The notes under the pieces are model-generated. The model was not told where the DNA came from, made no database searches, and saw only the letters and a list, made by a program, of their open reading frames with translations. Positions 17,679 to 26,641 of a DNA stretch of 64,000 nucleotides are shown piece by piece; the first letter of the stretch is position 1, and every line of letters starts with the position of its first letter. The stretch is from NCBI GenBank assembly GCA_022834735.1, contig BQKD01000001.1, positions 1,713,659 through 1,777,658 on the forward strand, given 5' to 3'. The position numbers and the translations under genes were made by a program. This DNA comes from Erysipelotrichaceae bacterium OPF54 (GTDB taxonomy: Bacteria; Bacillota_I; Bacilli_A; Erysipelotrichales; Erysipelotrichaceae).

Positions 17679-18328
17679 CAGTTTTCTCTTTTCAACAGTT
17701 CGCATACTTCGAACAAAGACTCGCATATCGCTTCGCACTGCTTTTCCAGTCCAGGATCCGGCTTTTTCATATCGGGAACGCAGATGACAGGCATACCGGC
17801 GCTGAGGGCGGCGACGATCCCGGCATCGCTGTCCTCGAGCACGAGGCACTGCTGCGGGAGCGAACCGGCTTTTTCTGCGGCCTTGAGAAAGATATCCGGG
17901 GCCGGTTTTCCGTAGCGGACTTCAGATCCGAATGCCATATGGTCGAATTCCTCGTAAAGCTGATGGGGATCGAGGGGCCTATGCGTGCGTTCTTCGTTGC
18001 TCGAGGTGCCAAGCACGACGGTGATCCCTTTTTCTTTCAGATACGAGATCAGTTCTCTGGCTCCAGGTTTGAGCTTGACGTGACAGATCTTCTCATATCC
18101 TTCCTTTTTCAGATTTTCGAGCACCTCTTCTTCACGAAGCGGAAGATGATACGTAGAAATGAGTTCCTTCACATTTTGCGCGAACGTTTTTCCGCAGCAC
18201 ATGGCCGCATACTGCTCTCTGGTCCATGCATAGCCGTACTGTCCTATCACATTGGAATACATTTCATAGGACAGGATCTCGCTGTCTATGAGAAGTCCGT
18301 CCATATCGAAAATTACGGTTTTGATCAT
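17678..18328 (-). CDS. HAD-superfamily phosphatase/phosphoglucomutase-like
   Basis: This 216-residue HAD hydrolase has all four motifs: Asp8/Asp10 in VIFDMDGLLIDSE, the Ser/Thr in VLGTSSNEE, Lys in RYGKPAPDIF and the acidic pair in VLEDSDAGI. The helical cap insertion between motifs I and II resembles beta-phosphoglucomutase and related sugar-phosphate phosphatases. ATG 18328 is better placed behind AAAAGG than the GTG six bases upstream. The substrate is unknown. It lies downstream of, but probably not co-transcribed with, the GH2 gene. Confidence 0.88.
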   Translation of the reverse strand: MIKTVIFDMDGLLIDSEILSYEMYSNVIGQYGYAWTREQYAAMCCGKTFAQNVKELISTYHLPLREEEVLENLKKEGYEKICHVKLKPGARELISYLKEKGITVVLGTSSNEERTHRPLDPHQLYEEFDHMAFGSEVRYGKPAPDIFLKAAEKAGSLPQQCLVLEDSDAGIVAALSAGMPVICVPDMKKPDPGLEKQCEAICESLFEVCELLKREN

Positions 18329-18427
18329 GATCACCTTTTCCCTTCTTTTCTTTTCCTTCTATTATACCAAAAAGCCCGGGATCTTCATCTCGGGCTCGGG
18401 AATATATTATTGCGTATTCTTGCGCTC

Positions 18428-20656
18428 TTAGTCTTTTCTTGGGATCTGGTTCAGTTTCTCATTGAGGGCGATGATTTCTTCCTTGCTCAGCGCACTGCTC
18501 ATCCGAAGAGCTGTTTCTACCGGGAACGACATCATCATTTGTGCCATATCGGCCGATTCTTCTCCTTCTTCGCGTTTTCCGAGCAAATCTTTCATGCCTT
18601 CAAGGACTGGCTGCAGGATCGCGACCGCTTCAGGAACGGCGAATACATCGCTGAACGAGTCCATGATCGACAGATAACCGTCTTTTTCGACACCGCCGGC
18701 AAACCAGTTGTGAACGCTGCCGCCTTTGACAATGTAGGCTTCGTTCTTTTCTGCTACCTTGCGGATGTCCATTTCATCAGTAATGTTTTCGTTCGAACCT
18801 ACGGCTTTGATATGATGTTCGCCACTGATCTCAACATTGAATTTCACCATATGATCTGCGGCTGGTTTTGTTTCCAGCACGTTTCCGTCTACGATCAGTG
18901 TGACTTCCGGTTCATTCGTGTACACTTTGACTTCAGTTACCGGCTCTTCACGGTCTACGTACCGTTTTTTCGTCAGGTAAACGAATGGTTCTTTGGACAG
19001 GTATGCTTTATAGATATAGTATGCATCCTTTTTCGTCTTGCGGTCGAATGTTACCAGACCTTTCTGGTTGCGTCCCGGCACGCCGCCTTCGTCGCGCGCA
19101 TCGGCTGCGAAGTCGAATCCATTCCATACGTGTGTTGCCCACATCCAAGGACGTGCGGCTACCATCTGCAGGATCGTTTCATGATACAGTGCCTGATAGT
19201 CTTCTGTGTAGTCGCCGCGTCCTGGCTTTTCCGAATGGTAAAGCGGGTTGGCGTCTGCGCCGAATTCAGAAATACCGATCGGAATGTTCGGGTATTTTGC
19301 GTGGAAGTCATCGAACCATTTGGCGTTGTCTTCCAGTTTTCCCATATACCATCCGAAATAATGGTTGTAGCTGGATGCGTCCGGCAGCGATACAAGCGGG
19401 CTGTTTGTCGGTGTCATCGATACATGAGCCATTACTGTTTTTCTTGTCGGATCAAGCTCATGAGCCAGATCGTTGAGTTTGCGGTGGTTTTCGTACAGGT
19501 TTTCTGTTTCGCCGCCGATCGTGATCTCGTTGGAGAGTCCCCATACGCAGATGGATGGATGGTTGTAGTTCTGGATGATCAGTTCTCGCATCTGATCCTG
19601 CGTGTTCTGGTTTGCGGCCTCGTTGTCCATATGGGATGAAATGTAAGGAATTTCGGCCCACATGATGAGTCCGTTTTCGTCTGCCAGGTCATACCACATC
19701 TGATCATGCTGGTAATGTGCTCCGCGAATCGTATTGGCGCCCATTTCCTTCAGGATCTGCATGTCAATGCGGTGGTTTTCTTCGCTCAGGGCGTTTCCGA
19801 GGTTTTCCCAGTCCTGATGACGTGCTGTACCGATCAGCTGGTAAGGGTGTCCGTTGAGGATGAATCCTTTTTCTGCATCGATATCAAATGTACGGAATCC
19901 GATGCGGATCGTTTCCTGATCGAGCGTTTTTTCGCTGCTGCTCAGCGTCACATCAGCTGTATATAAATACGGATCTTCCACACCGTCCCACAGGTGGATG
20001 TTTTCAACGGCTACATCGAATTCGGCTTTGTTTGCTTCTACGGCTGCGCTTCCTTCTGCCACCTTGTTTCCTTCGGCATCCTTGATAACTACAGTCACGA
20101 TGTCGCCGTCTTTTGCGTTTTCGGTGAAGGCTGCTACTTTTACATTGCCATTTCCGTTTTCGAGAACTTCTGGTGTCAGGGCGATTCCCTGTCCTCCCCA
20201 GTATCCTAACGCAAAGTGCTCCTTGTTGACTTTGATCAGGTTTACATTGCGGTATAGTCCGCCGTAGAATGTAAAGTCTGCCTGCTGCGGATAGACTTCG
20301 CTGTTTGGCGCGTTGTCAACAACGACTTCCAGCGTATTTTCCTCTTTTAATTCCGGAGTGAGGTTGACACGGTATGTGGAGTATCCGCCTTTGTGTACGG
20401 CGAGCTCCTTTCCGTTGAACACGACTGCCGATGTCGAGTTTGCTCCGTTGATTTCGAGCCACAGTTCTTCGTCGGCTGCCAGCTGCGGTTTTTCAAATGA
20501 TTTTGTATAGACTGCTGTTCCTCTCCAGTAATCGTTGCCGCCGTCTGTTCCGTCGACAGCATTCCATGTATGAGGTACATTTACAGTTTCTGTTGTATTG
20601 TTTCCATCTTTTTTTGAAAACAACCAGCTTTCATTGATATTGATGATAGATCTCAT
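18428..20656 (-). CDS. GH2 beta-galactosidase-like glycosidase
   Basis: This 742-residue intracellular glycoside hydrolase of family 2 has no signal peptide. In order: jelly-roll domain (about 1-150), Ig-like domain (150-255), TIM barrel (255-555). The acid/base is Glu377 in VWGLSNEI and the nucleophile Glu464 in PIGISEFGAD. GAHYQHDQMWYDLADENGL is typical of small GH2 beta-galactosidases. An N-x-K (NQK, 530-532) resembles the glucuronidase carboxylate clamp but is also common in these galactosidases. A C-terminal extension after about 560 ends in a helical, acidic segment. A cre-like site lies upstream. Confidence 0.88.
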   Translation of the reverse strand: MRSIININESWLFSKKDGNNTTETVNVPHTWNAVDGTDGGNDYWRGTAVYTKSFEKPQLAADEELWLEINGANSTSAVVFNGKELAVHKGGYSTYRVNLTPELKEENTLEVVVDNAPNSEVYPQQADFTFYGGLYRNVNLIKVNKEHFALGYWGGQGIALTPEVLENGNGNVKVAAFTENAKDGDIVTVVIKDAEGNKVAEGSAAVEANKAEFDVAVENIHLWDGVEDPYLYTADVTLSSSEKTLDQETIRIGFRTFDIDAEKGFILNGHPYQLIGTARHQDWENLGNALSEENHRIDMQILKEMGANTIRGAHYQHDQMWYDLADENGLIMWAEIPYISSHMDNEAANQNTQDQMRELIIQNYNHPSICVWGLSNEITIGGETENLYENHRKLNDLAHELDPTRKTVMAHVSMTPTNSPLVSLPDASSYNHYFGWYMGKLEDNAKWFDDFHAKYPNIPIGISEFGADANPLYHSEKPGRGDYTEDYQALYHETILQMVAARPWMWATHVWNGFDFAADARDEGGVPGRNQKGLVTFDRKTKKDAYYIYKAYLSKEPFVYLTKKRYVDREEPVTEVKVYTNEPEVTLIVDGNVLETKPAADHMVKFNVEISGEHHIKAVGSNENITDEMDIRKVAEKNEAYIVKGGSVHNWFAGGVEKDGYLSIMDSFSDVFAVPEAVAILQPVLEGMKDLLGKREEGEESADMAQMMMSFPVETALRMSSALSKEEIIALNEKLNQIPRKD

Positions 20657-20716
20657 GTGTGTCCTCTCTTTTCTATGTTATGCTCAAATTATAGCATTCC
20701 TTATTGTAAAAAAAAG

Positions 20717-20730
20717 AGTAAGCACTTTCA
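20717..20730. promoter_or_regulatory. cre-like site before the GH2 gene
   Basis: Read on the minus strand, TGAAAGTGCTTACT resembles the CcpA consensus TGWNANCGNTNWCA with two differences. It lies about 60 bp upstream of the beta-galactosidase start. Catabolite repression is inferred. Confidence 0.55.
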
Positions 20731-20782
20731 TTCCGATATTTCACATTTTATTAAATATTAAATAGATTTTTCACATATTTTT

Positions 20783-21952
20783 CTATACTATTTGTGCCTT
20801 TTTGATGCGGCAGGCCGCTTCGATCACTTCTTTATCGCTTCGTACGAGCGCAAACCGGACATGCCGTTTTCCTTCATTTCCGAAGCTTGTGCCGGCATTG
20901 GCGAGGACGCCCGCTCTTTCGAGCAGGATCTGATTGAACTGCGCACTGTCGGTGTACTGATCAGGAATTTTCGCCCAGACGAACATCGTCGCTTCAGGTG
21001 CCTCAATATCCCATCCGGCCTTTCTGAACTGTTCGATAAAAAGATCCCGGCGGCGTTTATATTCCTGGCGCAGAGCGGGCACAAATTCATGCGCGTGTTC
21101 GAGTGCGCTGATCCCGGCTTTCTGGACGGCGCCGAATGCCTGAAAATCGATCATGTTCATGAGTTTATTGTAGCAGGAAATGAGTTCTCTGTTCCCGACC
21201 ATGACGGCTAGTCTTGCGCCGCCCATCGAGTACGATTTGGAAAAGGAGTTCAGTTCGAAGCCGACTTCCCTGGCCCCCTCGTAGGATAAAAAGCTTTTTC
21301 CGGGCTTTTGATCGAAGACGAGCTCGCTGTACGCGTTGTCGTGCAGGACGATGATCTCGTTTTTTTTCGCAAAGCGGATCAGCTGTTCATAAAAGCTGTC
21401 GGGTGCCGTTTTTCCGGTCGGATTGTTCGGATACGAAACGTACATGAGCTTCGCTTTTCTGGCCACTTCATCTGGAATGGCTTCGAAATCGATGAGATAG
21501 CCGTTTTCTTCTTTGAGGGGCATAAAAAAGATATCGGCGCCGGCAAGTTTTGGAGCGGTGCCGTAGATCGGATAATAGGGATCGGGGATGAGCACGAGAT
21601 CGCCCGGATCGCAGAATGCCATCGGAATGTGGCTGAGTGCTTCCTGGCTTCCTTTGAGCGTGACGAGCTCGTCGGAAGCCAGTTCCACGCCATAGCGGTT
21701 TTTATACCATTTCTGCACGGCTTCTGCGGTTTCGGGCAGGGCGGAAAGCGAATACTGATAGCTTTGATCGGATAACGCGGCGTCTGCCAGCGCTTTCTTG
21801 ACGCTTTCATGGGGAGGAATGTTGGAAGAGCCGATCGAGAAATCGATCACTTCCTGTCCGGTTTTTCCTGTATATTGTTTTTTGGCTTCGAACAGTTCGG
21901 AAAAGGACGGACTGTCGATGGCATTCAGGCGTTTGGCTGCGGTAAAGTTCAT
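20783..21952 (-). CDS. Class I/II aminotransferase
   Basis: This 389-residue PLP-dependent fold-type I aminotransferase resembles the LL-diaminopimelate aminotransferase-like/aspartate aminotransferase group. Motifs are IDFSIGSSNIPPHESV at the N-terminus, PDPYYPIYGTAP, YVSYPNNPTGK, and the PLP lysine in ELNSFSKSYSMGGARLAVM. The C-terminal arginine motif is seen in KRHVRFALV. ATG 21952 is chosen because GAAAGGAAG precedes it; a start six codons upstream lacks one. The donor/acceptor pair is not predictable. Confidence 0.9.
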   Translation of the reverse strand: MNFTAAKRLNAIDSPSFSELFEAKKQYTGKTGQEVIDFSIGSSNIPPHESVKKALADAALSDQSYQYSLSALPETAEAVQKWYKNRYGVELASDELVTLKGSQEALSHIPMAFCDPGDLVLIPDPYYPIYGTAPKLAGADIFFMPLKEENGYLIDFEAIPDEVARKAKLMYVSYPNNPTGKTAPDSFYEQLIRFAKKNEIIVLHDNAYSELVFDQKPGKSFLSYEGAREVGFELNSFSKSYSMGGARLAVMVGNRELISCYNKLMNMIDFQAFGAVQKAGISALEHAHEFVPALRQEYKRRRDLFIEQFRKAGWDIEAPEATMFVWAKIPDQYTDSAQFNQILLERAGVLANAGTSFGNEGKRHVRFALVRSDKEVIEAACRIKKAQIV

Positions 21953-22091
21953 GATAATGCTTCCTTTCATTAATTACATTTTCTTACATCGTGTTTCATT
22001 ATAGCACAAACTCTACTGTTATTTTCTTTTGTTTTCATGGGGTTTCCTGTTTCTCATTCTTTTCTCTATCTGTCCTTTCAAACCGGGAACA

Positions 22092-22124
22092 AAAAAAGAC
22101 CGGCCATACGAATGGTCAGTCTTT
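22092..22124 (-). terminator. Terminator of infC-rpmI-rplT
   Basis: On the minus strand AAAGACTGaCCAT pairs with ATGGcCgGTCTTT, followed by a T-run. It lies about 17 bp after the rplT stop. Confidence 0.85.
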
Positions 22125-22140
22125 CCATTGATCGATCCAA

Positions 22141-22503
22141 TTAAGCTTTTGCGATGGCTGCTTTTGCTTCGTCGCAAATCTTCGTGAATGTTTCTGCATC
22201 GTGGATCGCGATCTCAGAAAGCATCTTGCGGTTGATCTCGATGTTCGCCAGCTTCAGTCCGTGCATCAGACGTGAGTAGGAAAGGTCGTTCATGCGTGCT
22301 GCTGCGTTGATACGAGTGATCCAGATCTTGCGCATGTTTCCTTTCAGTTTACGACGGTCATTGTATGCATACTTGAATGAATGCATTACCTGCTCGTTCG
22401 CTGTTTTATATAATGTGTGTTTTGATCCGAAGTATCCTTTCGCGAGCTTTAATACCTTTTTTCTTCTTGCGCGGGATACAGTTCCACCTTTAACTCTTGC
22501 CAT
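22141..22503 (-). CDS. rplT: 50S ribosomal protein L20
   Basis: L20 (120 residues) binds 23S rRNA early in large-subunit assembly and in Firmicutes represses its own operon by binding the leader. [20 protein letters not shown] and [20 protein letters not shown] are diagnostic. It is third in the infC-rpmI-rplT operon, 23 bp after rpmI, with AGGGAGGAATAA before the ATG. Length is normal. Confidence 0.98.
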   Translation of the reverse strand: MARVKGGTVSRARRKKVLKLAKGYFGSKHTLYKTANEQVMHSFKYAYNDRRKLKGNMRKIWITRINAAARMNDLSYSRLMHGLKLANIEINRKMLSEIAIHDAETFTKICDEAKAAIAKA

Positions 22504-22526
22504 GCTTTATTCCTCCCTTTGATTCC

Positions 22527-22718
22527 TTACTTCAGCATTTCCTTAATGCGTTTGTAATCTGTACTGCTGATCAATCCTGGTTTTGCCAGATGACGACGCT
22601 GTTTCTTCGTCTTTCCGTGGAAACGGTGTGAAGTGTATGCATGAGATCTTTTTACTTTTCCGGTTCCCGTGATCTTAACACGTTTAGCTAATCCTCTATG
22701 ACTTTTCATTTTAGGCAT
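22527..22718 (-). CDS. rpmI: 50S ribosomal protein L35
   Basis: L35 (63 residues) is a small basic large-subunit protein. [20 protein letters not shown] and the [20 protein letters not shown] tail are diagnostic. It lies between infC and rplT, as in most Firmicutes, with a GGAGGAAC ribosome site. Confidence 0.98.
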   Translation of the reverse strand: MPKMKSHRGLAKRVKITGTGKVKRSHAYTSHRFHGKTKKQRRHLAKPGLISSTDYKRIKEMLK

Positions 22719-22739
22719 GTTACGTTCCTCCTACCCTTC

Positions 22740-23279
22740 TTACTTCTTTTTCGGTGCCAATACGGTCGACATCGTATTTCCTTCCAAAGAAGGCTTCTTT
22801 TCGATTACCGCGATCTCCTTGATCTCGTCCAGGAACTGGTTCATGATCTCGCGACCCACCTCCTGACGTGTCATCATACGTCCGCGGAACCTCATATCAA
22901 TTTTCACTTTCATGCCCGACTCGATCCATTTTTTGGCCTGGCGAACTTTCGTTTCAAAATCGTGCGTATCGATAATTGGCGACAAGCGAAGTGCTTTCAC
23001 CTCAACCACATGCTGCTTGCGTTTGGCTTCCTTGGCCTTTTTCTGCTGTTCAAAGTGATAACGGCCATAGTCCAAAATTTTGCAGACGGCCGGACGAGCC
23101 TTAGGAGCGACACATAACAAGTCAAGATTCTGACGATATGCCCTGTCCAGTGCCTCTCTTTTGGACATGACTCCTAACTGCGTTCCATTCGAGTCGATCA
23201 CAAGTACTTCTCTGAACGGAATTTTTTCATTGAACAAGTCTTCGTTGACGTTGTTCGGGGCAACTCTTCTGTTATTGAT
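22740..23279 (-). CDS. infC: Translation initiation factor IF-3, probable AUC start
   Basis: IF-3 (about 179 residues) keeps ribosomal subunits apart and checks start codons. The conserved N-terminus INNRRVAPNNVNEDLFNEK is encoded, but no ATG, GTG or TTG precedes it in frame; a TAG lies four codons before the ATC at 23279-23277, which sits 7 bases after GGTAGGT. ATC is therefore the likely start, comparable to the AUU or AUC starts used by infC elsewhere for self-regulation. A TTG at 23237 would cut 14 conserved residues. The two IF-3 domains follow, including KILDYGRYHFEQQKKAKEA. Confidence 0.93.
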   Translation of the reverse strand: MNNRRVAPNNVNEDLFNEKIPFREVLVIDSNGTQLGVMSKREALDRAYRQNLDLLCVAPKARPAVCKILDYGRYHFEQQKKAKEAKRKQHVVEVKALRLSPIIDTHDFETKVRQAKKWIESGMKVKIDMRFRGRMMTRQEVGREIMNQFLDEIKEIAVIEKKPSLEGNTMSTVLAPKKK

Positions 23280-23430
23280 ATACGATACCTACCTTTCACC
23301 AAAAGAAAATGGGTACACAAAGGCACCCATTATTAAAATTCATATCGTTTTATGAATTGGCATTGACCCACACATCCATTATGTGTCGGGTGAGAAGGGG
23401 TGCTTCTATCTTTCCATTTCTTTACTTGTC
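23280..23430 (-). promoter_or_regulatory. Ribosomal-protein (L20-type) leader of infC operon
   Basis: The 150-nt untranslated leader contains an RNA-structured stretch (GAAGCACCCCTTCTCACCC and GGATGTGTGGGTC on the minus strand) followed by ATGGGTgcctttgtgTACCCAT and TTTTCTTTT, a terminator hairpin just before the ribosome site. The layout matches the L20 leader known upstream of infC-rpmI-rplT in Firmicutes, where L20 binding stabilises the terminator. A covariance-model search was not possible here. Confidence 0.7.
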
Positions 23431-23431
23431 T

Positions 23432-23460
23432 ATATTAGCACCATCCTTCGAATAAAACAA
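23432..23460 (-). promoter_or_regulatory. Promoter of the infC operon
   Basis: On the minus strand TTGTTT and TAATAT are spaced by 17 bp, about 150 bp before the infC start. Confidence 0.7.
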
Positions 23461-23473
23461 CCCTAAATTTTCT

Positions 23474-24838
23474 TTATTTATCCGGCACCTGAAGATCGTC
23501 CAAATTAAAATGGACAATTAACGAAGGCTCCGGCTCTTTTTTCATTAGAAATACTAAATACCAGGGAAGATAGAGTATTTCCTGTTCCCTTTTTAGATTC
23601 CCTTCGCACAAAACGATTTTTGAAGCGAAGGTCCAATTCGATACATTTCCGACCTTATCCAAAGCCGGATGCTTCCTGAAATCTTTTCCTGATTGGCATT
23701 CGATCAATGATACGCGGCTTTGATCTTCGATCACGAAATCGATTTCCCCGTATTTTTTCGAATCGAAATAATAGAGCGGATATCCGTTGGCTGCCAGATT
23801 CTGAGCTACCGCGTTTTCCAGCACGCTGCCCCAGTTCAGGCCCGTATCTCCCTGCAGTATTTTCAGCTGTATTCCCTCGAAACAGGAACAGAGCATACCG
23901 GTGTCCAGGTAAAACAGACGGAATAGATTTCTTTTTTCATTGATCAGAAGGGGAGAACACGGCTGCTCCACATTGTAGGAAGGCAGTACGATCCCTGCTT
24001 TGATCAGCCATTCGAAACTGTCCTCGAACTGTTTGATGCGTGCTTTTGGCTGGATCTGATTTAAAAAGAAACGATGATTCGGTTTATTAAGCTGGGCAGG
24101 AACAGCAGAAAAAACTTCCTGTATGCGGATACGCTGATTTGTCTGCGCATATTTCAGTACATCCTGCTGATACAAAAAGCGGATCCGGTTCTGGACGTGC
24201 ACCGCATCCATCACGTTTTTTGTTTCAATAAAGCGGGCCACAGCTTCTGGCATGCCTCCGACCACAAGATAGCTCAGGAATACTTTTTTCATTTCTTCAT
24301 GGAGAAAAGGTGCAACCTCTCTTTCCTGCTCGAAACAGGAACGCAATGTTTAAATTGTGTTCTGCGGTATGCCGACACCCCATAGAAACTCCTCGAGATC
24401 AAGCGGATACATGGAGACAGACTGTTCAAATCCGACAGGAATAGAACGCACTTCGCTGATCTTCACGCCCAGCAGCGAACCAGTTTCAATGATATCGAGA
24501 CGACCGTCCTCTACCAGAAATTTGACAGCAGTCCTTGCTTGGGGACATTCCTGGATCTCATCAAGCAAAAGCAAGGTCCGGGATCCAGATAAAGAACGTC
24601 CCGCATACACTTCGATCTGCTCGATGATCTGCTTTGCGTTCATTGCCGTAGAAAAAATGGAATGGACTGTACGATCATTAAGAAAATTCAATTCAACAAA
24701 ATTTTCATAATGGATCCGTGCAAACTCTCTTACGCTTGTAGTCTTCCCGATCTGCCTGGCTCCATAAATGCAAAGTGCCTTTTTATCCGGATTCTGATAC
24801 CAGGCTTCCAATTGTTCTTCAACCTTTCTTTTTAGCAT
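23474..24838 (-). pseudogene. AAA_14/DUF4143 ATPase with one in-frame stop
   Basis: This is a 454-codon ATPase of the type found scattered in gut bacteria: an N-terminal AAA domain (Walker A CIYGARQIGKTTS, Walker B LLLLDEIQECP, then ETGSLLG) and a C-terminal DUF4143 nuclease-like domain with ENAVAQNLAANGYPLYYFDS and EIDFVIED. A single TAA at 24350-24352 follows VGIPQNTI, and the same frame continues at once with TLRSCFEQERE. No bases are missing. It is either a recent nonsense mutation or read through; the two halves could also be made separately. Function of the family is poorly known. Confidence 0.85.
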
Positions 24839-24977
24839 ATATCTCGCCTCCTTATAATTAGTGTAATATTTTGCACTTTTTCCGAATCAATCGTCTCTGT
24901 CAAAGACCATCTGAAACAGCTTCAACTTTTTTTCCTTTCAAAAATTCGTTAAGATGAGAAAAAGGAGAGTTTGATTT

Positions 24978-25868
24978 ATGCTTATTCGCGAACGAATGGA
25001 ATCCACGTCGTTTTCAAGCAGCGAAAGAACGATCGTGGAATTCATCCTGGAACAAAAAGAAAAGATCCGGGATATGACGACCAAGGAAATCGCTGCCGCC
25101 ACCTTCACTTCGCCCTCTACACTGATCCGCATCGCTCATAAAATGAACTATCAGGGCTGGGCCGAGCTCAAGGAAGCCTTTTTAAAGGAAGAAGACTATT
25201 TGTCTTCCCATTTCTGCGACATCGACGCCAACATCCCGTTTTCGCAGGAAGATTCGTGCTATACGATCGCATCCAAGCTGCTCACCTTAAAAAAGGAAGC
25301 TCTTGACGATACGTTCAAGCTGATCGACCATGTTGCGCTGCATTATGCGATACGGATGCTCGACCAGGCCGATTTCATTTCGGTATTCGGCGTTTCCAAC
25401 AACGGTCTGATCATCCAGGAATTCAAACACAATATGCGCCGGATCGGCAAGATGGTCGAGATCGTGAACCTGCAGGGCGAACTTGTTTATACGGCCGGAT
25501 CCCTTCCTCCAAACTCCTGCGCCGTCATCGTTTCCTATTCTGGAGAAACGCCTGTATACCACAATATTCTCGATGTGCTCAAGGAAAATCAGATTCCTGT
25601 GCTTGGCATCACGAGCATCGGAGACAATACGGTTTCCAAAGGAAGCGATATCGTCCTGCGTTTATGCACCCGGGAAAAGCTGTACTCCAAGATCGGCACA
25701 TTCTGCACAGACGCTTCGATCGAGTATTTGCTCGATGTTCTCTATGCCGGCGTTTTCGCACTGCATTACGAGAAAAACTACCGGAACAAAACTGAAAGTT
25801 CGGCACGGATCGAAAAAGGACGCTTCTCGAACGTCCAGCTCATGAAAGAAGAAAACGGTCCAGAATGA
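24978..25868 (+). CDS. RpiR/MurR-family regulator
   Basis: This 296-residue regulator has an N-terminal RpiR HTH (SERTIVEFILEQKEKIRDMT, then TKEIAAATFTSPSTLIRIAH) and a C-terminal SIS sugar-phosphate-binding domain (SVFGVSNNGLI; AVIVSYSGETPVYHNILDVL). AAAAAGGAGAG precedes the ATG. It stands alone with its own terminator, so the regulated genes are not obvious; a sugar phosphate is the probable effector. Confidence 0.92.
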   Translation: MLIRERMESTSFSSSERTIVEFILEQKEKIRDMTTKEIAAATFTSPSTLIRIAHKMNYQGWAELKEAFLKEEDYLSSHFCDIDANIPFSQEDSCYTIASKLLTLKKEALDDTFKLIDHVALHYAIRMLDQADFISVFGVSNNGLIIQEFKHNMRRIGKMVEIVNLQGELVYTAGSLPPNSCAVIVSYSGETPVYHNILDVLKENQIPVLGITSIGDNTVSKGSDIVLRLCTREKLYSKIGTFCTDASIEYLLDVLYAGVFALHYEKNYRNKTESSARIEKGRFSNVQLMKEENGPE

Positions 25869-25871
25869 AAA

Positions 25872-25901
25872 CCAGAGCAGTCCTCCTGCTCTGGCTTTTT
25901 T
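25872..25901. terminator. Terminator after the RpiR gene
   Basis: CCAGAGCAG and CTGCTCTGG form a perfect 9-bp stem followed by CTTTTTT. It also lies at the end of the convergent lipoprotein gene. Confidence 0.9.
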
Positions 25902-26641
25902 ACTGTTCGAGCACTTCCTTGGCCAAACTCTCGATCTGTTCCTGTTCATCGTCACTTAAAAAGCCGCTCATCTTTGTGACAGTGATCTCATTGGACCCGG
26001 AACCATACTCTCCATCGACCTCGAGCATGGACTCATCCCTGACAGAACGGTATGAAACCATATGATCATAATGATCAAACGTATAGGTCCTGTCCGCTTT
26101 GGTCACATTGATGCGGATCACATCGTTCACAAATGTGTCATGCTCTTCAAGGAGCCTGTCGCTGTACGCTTTGGAATCTTTCAACGAAATCCGGATCCAG
26201 ACCTGTCACCTCGTGGTCCTCGTTGAATTCGAGCACATCATTCAGCGACTGCGTGAACGGATCCGTGATCGTATACTCCATAGCCTGCCACGTATATCCT
26301 TCATTGACATACCCGTTGATCGTGTCGACAAGCTGCATGCTCAGTCCATCGTCTTTATGGCGTACCAGCAGACTGGCGAACCGGTTTCCTGCCGGATCAA
26401 GACCATCGTACTCAAAAAACTCGTATGTGTTTTCCTCTTTGTTCCATATCTGGCGGCATTCAGTATACGTACGGTCTTTGTTGATCGTTATGGTCTGGTA
26501 CGCTCCTTCCATGTTCGTCTGCTGGTATTCATACGCGTTTTTCAGCGTTTCAAGGACCGAAGCATCTTCCTTAGGCGGCTCGGCAGCACATCCGCATAAA
26601 ATCAAAGCCAGTACAAGACATCCTGTCTTAAACCCTTTCAT
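25900..26641 (-). pseudogene. Putative lipoprotein, frameshifted
   Basis: The reading frame starts with a lipoprotein signal (FKTGCLVLALILCGCAA, lipobox Cys at residue 18) and runs to about 26190 (HEVTGLDPDFVE), then ends out of frame at 26147. The next frame carries on with KDSKAYSDRLLEEHDTFVND to a stop at 25900. A one- or two-base slip near 26170-26195 would join them into one protein of about 245 residues. No family was recognised. Its stop-start overlap with the anti-sigma gene (ATG at 26641, stop at 26638) makes it the third gene of the sigma operon, perhaps an envelope sensor (inference). Confidence 0.65.

Noticed and set aside
18428..20656. GH2 enzyme as a beta-glucuronidase feeding the uronate pathway
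   Set aside because: The N-x-K motif is present, but it also occurs in small GH2 beta-galactosidases and the barrel motifs fit those better. Kept as beta-galactosidase-like.
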